From Candidatus Schekmanbacteria bacterium (GTDB lineage Bacteria; SZUA-182), in assembly GCA_016235675.1 (NCBI GenBank), contig JACRJN010000013.1, positions 1-41,654 on the forward strand: 41,654 nt of DNA, written 5' to 3'. Positions 37,854 to 41,654 of this stretch are shown here, in pieces (positions within the stretch are counted from its first letter, which is position 1; the number at the start of each line of letters is the position of its first letter). The notes below the pieces were generated by a model that was not told where the DNA came from, ran no database searches, and was given only the letters and a program-made list of their open reading frames with translations. The translations under genes and the position numbers were made by a program.

Positions 37854-38291
37854 TTATTCAATATTGATCTGCTTAGCTGCAGTAGGTTGCGATTTAGGAA
37901 TGATCAGTTCCAGTACCCCTTCTTTCAAACTGGCTTTTATATTTTCTTGCCTGATCGTTGCGGGCAAACAAAAGCTACGGCTGAAACTGCCATATGAACG
38001 TTCCAGGCAATGATAACTTTCTTCTTTGATTTCATTTTCAAGTTTCCGCTCACCGCGTAAGGTCAAAGTATTATTATTGATTTCCACTTGAATGTCTTCA
38101 TGTTTCATGCCGGGAAGTTCGGCCAGCACAATGAACTTATCCTTGGTTTCATAAATATCGACCGCCGGATTCCAGGTGCTGTGCAGCTTATCATCAGGAG
38201 TTACCCGGTGCAGGCTTTCATCAAAAAGCTTGTTCATCCGATCCTGTAAATTCATTAAATCCCTAAAAGGATCCCAGCGTACAATTCCCAT
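37854..38291 (-). CDS. hsp20: Small heat shock protein, Hsp20/alpha-crystallin family
   Basis: A 145-residue ATP-independent chaperone. The N-terminal WDPFRDLMNLQDRMNKLFDE, alpha-crystallin core (VLAELPGMKHEDIQVEINN, LTLRGERK, YGSFSRSFCLPATI) and C-terminal region with LELIIPKSQP are all present. GGAGGTG lies before the ATG. First gene of a two-gene unit with the DUF1844 gene. Confidence 0.96.
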   Translation of the reverse strand: MGIVRWDPFRDLMNLQDRMNKLFDESLHRVTPDDKLHSTWNPAVDIYETKDKFIVLAELPGMKHEDIQVEINNNTLTLRGERKLENEIKEESYHCLERSYGSFSRSFCLPATIRQENIKASLKEGVLELIIPKSQPTAAKQINIE

Positions 38292-38338
38292 TTTTTACAC
38301 CTCCTGAAAAAATAATCGCGGGATTTAAAGTAAAATTT

Positions 38339-38367
38339 ATTTTAGTGTGATTTTAATCTGCTGTCAA
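38339..38367 (-). promoter_or_regulatory. Sigma70-type promoter for hsp20-DUF1844
   Basis: On the minus strand: TTGACA (38367-38362), a 17-nt spacer and TAAAAT (38344-38339). I see no CIRCE element in the 48-base leader. Confidence 0.65.
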
Positions 38368-38418
38368 GGGGCAAAACGAAGAGCAAGGGATAATTGACAA
38401 TGGATAATGGACAATTAT

Positions 38419-38549
38419 TTGGTAGCGTTCTCAATAAGAGACCTGAGGCGTCATTGCGAGCGGAGCGAAGCAATCTCATACGCACGCATGGAGATTGCTT
38501 CGCTCCGCTCGCAATGACGTTATGGGTCTCCCTATTTCTACGTTACCAA
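38419..38549. repeat. Nested palindrome: outer family M, inner family A
   Basis: Outer arms: TTGGTAGCGTTCTCAATAAG at left and, read back from the right, TTGGTAACGTAGAAATAGGG. Inner family A copy at 38451-38518 with matching arms, TCATTGCGAGCGGAGCGAAG and CTTCGCTCCGCTCGCAATGA. Confidence 0.85.
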
Positions 38550-38607
38550 TTATTTTTTCATTCTCTATTCTCTATTCTCTATTATTATAATGTGACCGGT
38601 GTAAATC

Positions 38608-38636
38608 TTGCATACTAAAATTAATAGACTTATATT
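38608..38636 (+). promoter_or_regulatory. Candidate promoter for lemA
   Basis: TTGCAT at 38608-38613, a 17-nt spacer and TATATT at 38631-38636. The leader would be about 22 nt, and AGGAGGG lies before the ATG. Confidence 0.6.
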
Positions 38637-38664
38637 TTTATAAATATTATCAGGAGGGAAGTTT

Positions 38665-39231
38665 ATGAGTTGGCTGCCGTTTATCATCACCGCCTTTGCC
38701 GTTGTGGGAATAATCAGCTATCTTATTATGATCTATAACGGTTTGGTTCGACTGAAGAATAATATCACCAAATCCTGGGCGAATATCGATGTCCTGCTCA
38801 AACAGCGGCACGATGAATTGCCCAAGCTGATCAAGGTCTGCGAGGGGCAGATGAAATATGAAAAACAAACCTTAGAGCAGGTAATAAAAGCCCGAAATAT
38901 GTATCAGAACGCCCATACCGTGGGGCAGAAGGCTCAAGCCGACGGGCAATTGACCAACGCCTTGACCCGTTTATTCGCCGTAGCGGAAAGCTATCCCGAT
39001 TTGAAGGCCAATCAGGGATTTATGCAACTGCAAAATCGCATTACCGCCCTGGAGGAAAGCATCTCCGACCGCCGGGAGTTTTATAACGAAAGCGTCAACT
39101 CATTTAATATCCGCATTCAGCAAATCCCGGATGTGCTCATCGCCGGCTTTTTGGGATTCAGGTCTCAGGAGATGTTCCAGGTAGGGGAACAAGATCGGCA
39201 GGATGTGGAAGTGGCCTTTAATTTTAGCTAA
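38665..39231 (+). CDS. lemA: LemA family protein
   Basis: A 188-residue protein with an N-terminal membrane helix (about 4-24) and a long helical LemA domain: YNGLVRLKNNITKSWANIDV, LLKQRHDELPKLIKVCEG, LFAVAESYPDLKANQGFM and a final FLGFRSQEMFQV. The function of LemA proteins is poorly defined; the family is often next to GIDE-like or TPM-domain membrane genes, as here. Length is normal. Confidence 0.95.
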   Translation: MSWLPFIITAFAVVGIISYLIMIYNGLVRLKNNITKSWANIDVLLKQRHDELPKLIKVCEGQMKYEKQTLEQVIKARNMYQNAHTVGQKAQADGQLTNALTRLFAVAESYPDLKANQGFMQLQNRITALEESISDRREFYNESVNSFNIRIQQIPDVLIAGFLGFRSQEMFQVGEQDRQDVEVAFNFS

Positions 39232-39249
39232 ATATACCAGCTAGGGGAA

Positions 39250-39390
39250 ATACCGTTCACTTAATCCCTTCTCCCTTTGGGGGAGGGTTAGGGTGAGGGT
39301 ACCATAATTTGATTTTTTAAGCTTTTGTACCCTCATCCCGACCTTCTCCCAAAGGGAGAAGGGGCAAAACGAAGCTCAAGTGAACGGTAT
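39250..39390. mobile_element. MITE-like element with 13-bp perfect terminal inverted repeats
   Basis: ATACCGTTCACTT at 39250-39262 is the exact reverse complement of AAGTGAACGGTAT at 39378-39390. Inside is a second palindrome, CCTTCTCCCTTTGGG and CCCAAAGGGAGAAGG. Near-direct repeats flank it: CAGCTAGGGGAA on the left and CAGTTAGGGGGAA on the right, which may be a diverged target-site duplication. No ORF. Confidence 0.75.
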
Positions 39391-39410
39391 TGCAGTTAGG
39401 GGGAACAATC

Positions 39411-40349
39411 ATGGCCGCTAATGTAGATTATACCGCCGTACACCTGTTTTCGCTTTTCTTTGGCGTTTTGGGTCTGGTTCTTCTTTACCTCGGAGCCAAA
39501 AGTCTGCGTCTGAAGCGTTTGATTGAAGATTTACCGACCTCGCGCCTTAAATCCATGTCTCTGGGTTTAGTGGAGGTCAAAGGCCGGGTACATCCGGTTT
39601 TTCAGATTAAAACCCCGTTTACCGATATTCCCTGTGCTTATTACCGCTATCGGGTAATGGAGTATCGCAAACGCGAAGACGACGGAACCTGGGTTCCTAT
39701 TCTGGAGGGCGACAGCAGCCAGTATACCTTTCTGGTAGAAGACGATAGCGGCTATGCTCTGGTTCTGCCTAAAGACGCAGAGGCCGATCTGGCCTATCAT
39801 GCGGTCTTTCAAAGCGATTCCAGTAAAAACCCCCCTCCGGATCATATAGTTGAGTTCCTGAGCGGCAGGCACAGTAGCGTAAAAGACTGGATTTCCCGCA
39901 AGGTCATCAAGGTAGAGGAAGCCTGTCTGAAAGAAGAGCAAACGATTTATCTGCTGGGTTACGCTCAATCCTGGAAGATCACTCAGGATAGTGTCGAAGC
40001 CAAACAAATCGAACGCCTCATGTGGCATAAAGAAATAACGCGGCTGAAAAAAGACGGTACCAGACTCAAGGAATTCGATTCAAACCAAGACGGTAAAATC
40101 GATGCCCGGGAATGGGAAACGGCCAAGAAAAAAACGGCCGTTCAGGTTAAGGAAAAATTCAGCGCTCAAATACACGGGCTGATGCAAATCGAACACGGGC
40201 CGAAGGGCAGCATCTTTCACCTTTCCGAGAAAAGCGAACGGGAGTCGTTGACCAACTTAGGGAAAATGGCCTTTTCTTTTATCACGGCAGGGGCGGTTTT
40301 CAGCCTCGGCTCCATCACCTGGTTTTTGTACAGATTTTTTTTCAGTTAA
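39411..40349 (+). CDS. GIDE/BAM-domain-like membrane protein with an EF-hand (copy 1)
   Basis: A 312-residue protein with membrane helices at both ends (about 11-31 and 288-309). The middle resembles the GIDE/BAM ('beside a membrane') domain of MULAN-type proteins: PTSRLKSMSLGLVEVKGRV, then CAYYRYRVMEYRK, FLVEDDSGYALVLP and KVIKVEEACL. There is no RING finger. Residues 223-234 (DSNQDGKIDARE) form a complete 12-residue EF-hand calcium loop, inserted in a charged helical stretch before the last helix. ATG 39411 with AGGGGG upstream. It lies after lemA and before a paralogue. Function unknown; Ca2+ binding is predicted. Confidence 0.82.
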   Translation: MAANVDYTAVHLFSLFFGVLGLVLLYLGAKSLRLKRLIEDLPTSRLKSMSLGLVEVKGRVHPVFQIKTPFTDIPCAYYRYRVMEYRKREDDGTWVPILEGDSSQYTFLVEDDSGYALVLPKDAEADLAYHAVFQSDSSKNPPPDHIVEFLSGRHSSVKDWISRKVIKVEEACLKEEQTIYLLGYAQSWKITQDSVEAKQIERLMWHKEITRLKKDGTRLKEFDSNQDGKIDAREWETAKKKTAVQVKEKFSAQIHGLMQIEHGPKGSIFHLSEKSERESLTNLGKMAFSFITAGAVFSLGSITWFLYRFFFS

Positions 40350-40355
40350 CCCATT

Positions 40356-41285
40356 ATGCCTTTTACCAACATCGATTTATTTTCCATACTCGGCAGTCTT
40401 GGCGGCTTCACTCTTATTTACTACGGCTCAAAACGGCTCAAATTAAAGCGCCTGATCGAAGACACGCCCACCTCGCGCCTTAAATCCATGTCGATAGGAT
40501 TGGTGGAAGTTAAAGGACAGGTGCGTCCAGCTTTCCAGATTGAGACCCCTTTTAACCATACCCCTTGCTGTTATTACCGCTATCGGGTACAGGAATATCG
40601 CAGAAATTCCAAAGGCAGGGGGCACTGGGTGGTAATTTTGGAAGGGGACAGCCATCAATATTCCTTCTTCCTGGAGGATGAAAGCGGCGCTGCTTTAATT
40701 TTGCCTAAAAATGCGGAATTCGATCTGGCCTGGAATAAGGTTTATGAAAGCGGGTCGATGTTGAGCGCGCCACCGCCGCATATCGTGGAATTTCTCTTAA
40801 CTAAAGACATTAAAGTACAGGGCTGGATTTTCAGCAAAACCATCAAAGTCGAAGAAGCCCATTTATTTGAAAATCAGCCGCTCTATATATTAGGTTATGC
40901 CAACTCCTGGAAACTCGGCAAGGATAGCGGCGAAGCCAAGCAAATCAAATATTTTATCTGGAACAAAGAATTAGTAAATCTGAAAAAAGATATGAAAAGA
41001 TTATTCAGGGAATTCGATTTAAATAAAGACGGGAAAATCGATGCCGATGAATGGGAAATCGCCAAAAAAAAGATGGCTGAAAAGGCTAAAGAAAAATTTC
41101 AAGCCCAGATGCACAATTTAATGCAAATCGAACACGGGCCGAAGGGCGGCATTTTTTACATCTCGGAGAAAAGCGAAGCCGAATTATTGTCCCGCTTTGG
41201 CAAATCATCCTTCTTCAGTATCTTAGGCGGCGCTGTTTTGAGCATCGGCGGTATCGTGTGGTTTCTGTATCGCTTCTTTGTTTAA
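40356..41285 (+). CDS. GIDE/BAM-domain-like membrane protein with an EF-hand (copy 2)
   Basis: A 309-residue paralogue of the preceding protein, aligned end to end: TPTSRLKSMSIGLVEVKGQV, CCYYRYRVQEYRR, FFLEDESGAALILP, TIKVEEAHLF, an EF-hand loop at 221-232 (DLNKDGKIDADE) and IEHGPKGGIFYISEKSEA before the C-terminal helix. It starts 6 nt after copy 1 with no clear ribosome-binding site, so translational coupling is likely. The two proteins may form a heteromer. Same uncertainty of function as copy 1. Confidence 0.82.
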   Translation: MPFTNIDLFSILGSLGGFTLIYYGSKRLKLKRLIEDTPTSRLKSMSIGLVEVKGQVRPAFQIETPFNHTPCCYYRYRVQEYRRNSKGRGHWVVILEGDSHQYSFFLEDESGAALILPKNAEFDLAWNKVYESGSMLSAPPPHIVEFLLTKDIKVQGWIFSKTIKVEEAHLFENQPLYILGYANSWKLGKDSGEAKQIKYFIWNKELVNLKKDMKRLFREFDLNKDGKIDADEWEIAKKKMAEKAKEKFQAQMHNLMQIEHGPKGGIFYISEKSEAELLSRFGKSSFFSILGGAVLSIGGIVWFLYRFFV

Positions 41286-41362
41286 ATAAATATTTACCGC
41301 AAAGACGCGGAGAACGCAGAGAAAAAGAAGTCAGAATACAGGAGACAGAAGTCAAAATAAAT

Positions 41363-41508
41363 TGGTAGCGTAGAAATACAGAGACCTGAGGCGTCATTGC
41401 GAGCTTAAGCGAAGCAATCTCAGACGCTACAATAAAATCGAGATTGCGTAGCTTAAGCTCGCAATGACAGGGTCTGTACATCATTATTTATGGAACACTC
41501 TACTAGTA
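41363..41508. repeat. Family A palindrome with unlike outer ends (M left, CTAGTAGAGTG right)
   Basis: The left end GGTAGCGTAGAAATACAGAG is a family M arm. The right end, read backwards, is CTAGTAGAGTGTTCCATAAA, identical to the first bases of the window. The inner family A arms have CTTAAG on both sides (GAGCTTAAGCG and TAGCTTAAGCTC). The preceding 41286-41362 has CGCAAAGACGCGGAGAACG-type sequence and no gene. Confidence 0.8.
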
Positions 41509-41559
41509 CAGCATCCATTTTATATTGACGGGTTGGGATAAAGATTTTGTGTCCTTCGT

Positions 41560-41654
41560 TTTGTCATTCCCGAATGATGTTATCGGGAATCTGGTTTTTT
41601 TAAACACCATATCCGTTCCCGAATGCTTTTATCGGGGATAAAGGCATTCGGGGA
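41560..41654. repeat. Family D repeat, cut by the window end
   Basis: It starts TGTCATTCCCGAATGATGTT and continues with CCCGAATGCTTTTATCGGGG to the last base; the right arm is incomplete. Confidence 0.75.

Noticed and set aside
1-41654. tRNA or rRNA genes
   Set aside because: I looked for cloverleaf-like and conserved rRNA sequence in the gaps and recognised none; the hairpins found belong to the repeat families.

Overview
The window looks like a chromosomal segment of an uncultured Gram-negative bacterium. The Gram-negative call rests on a lipobox-bearing HtrA/Deg protease, a second small lipoprotein and a complex I operon; base composition is moderate. The phylum cannot be fixed from the sequence. 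The gene mix (reorganised complex I without NuoE/NuoF, GldAFG plus DUF4340, DUF1844, LemA next to GIDE-like proteins) and many palindromic intergenic repeats suggest a deep-branching anaerobe-type lineage (Omnitrophota-, Elusimicrobiota-, Desantisbacteria- or Desulfobacterota-like), but this is inference.

Layout. 1-5600 is an accessory region on the + strand: palindromic repeats, an XRE-S24 regulator behind a near-consensus promoter, a decayed zinc-ribbon-type ORF, then three toxin-antitoxin modules (VapBC, MazEF-like, MntA-HepT with a nonsense codon in hepT) and mazG. 5837-6316 is an SRPBCC protein. 6445-25090 is a long minus-strand complex I operon read from a perfect-consensus promoter at 25222-25250: nuoA-B-C-D-H-I-G-J-K, two additional MrpD/NuoM-like antiporter subunits, a His-rich orphan membrane protein, an enlarged nuoL, nuoM and nuoN. 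25434-30683 (+) holds a GT4 glycosyltransferase, an isocitrate dehydrogenase, a small lipoprotein and Tex. 30801-38291 (-) holds the Deg protease, the DUF4340/GldG/GldF/GldA transporter group, a DUF1844 protein and Hsp20. 38665-41285 (+) holds lemA and two tandem GIDE-like membrane proteins with an EF-hand.

The most interesting system is the complex I operon. It encodes five antiporter-type proton-channel subunits instead of three, and all five keep the conserved TM5 glutamate and TM7 lysine. The NuoL homologue is 843 residues long and has roughly 80 extra residues between its last two membrane segments, in the lateral-helix region, including a tandem repeat with a 29-residue period. This fits an elongated membrane arm with a lengthened lateral helix. 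NuoE and NuoF are absent from the window, while NuoG is present with Glu at the position where formate dehydrogenases carry the Mo-ligating Cys/Sec.

The second theme is a dense set of palindromic repeat families in nearly every intergenic gap. Many are nested inside one another (up to three levels at 35291-35513), they often abut stop codons, and they split the complex I operon into segments. No transposase is present in the window.
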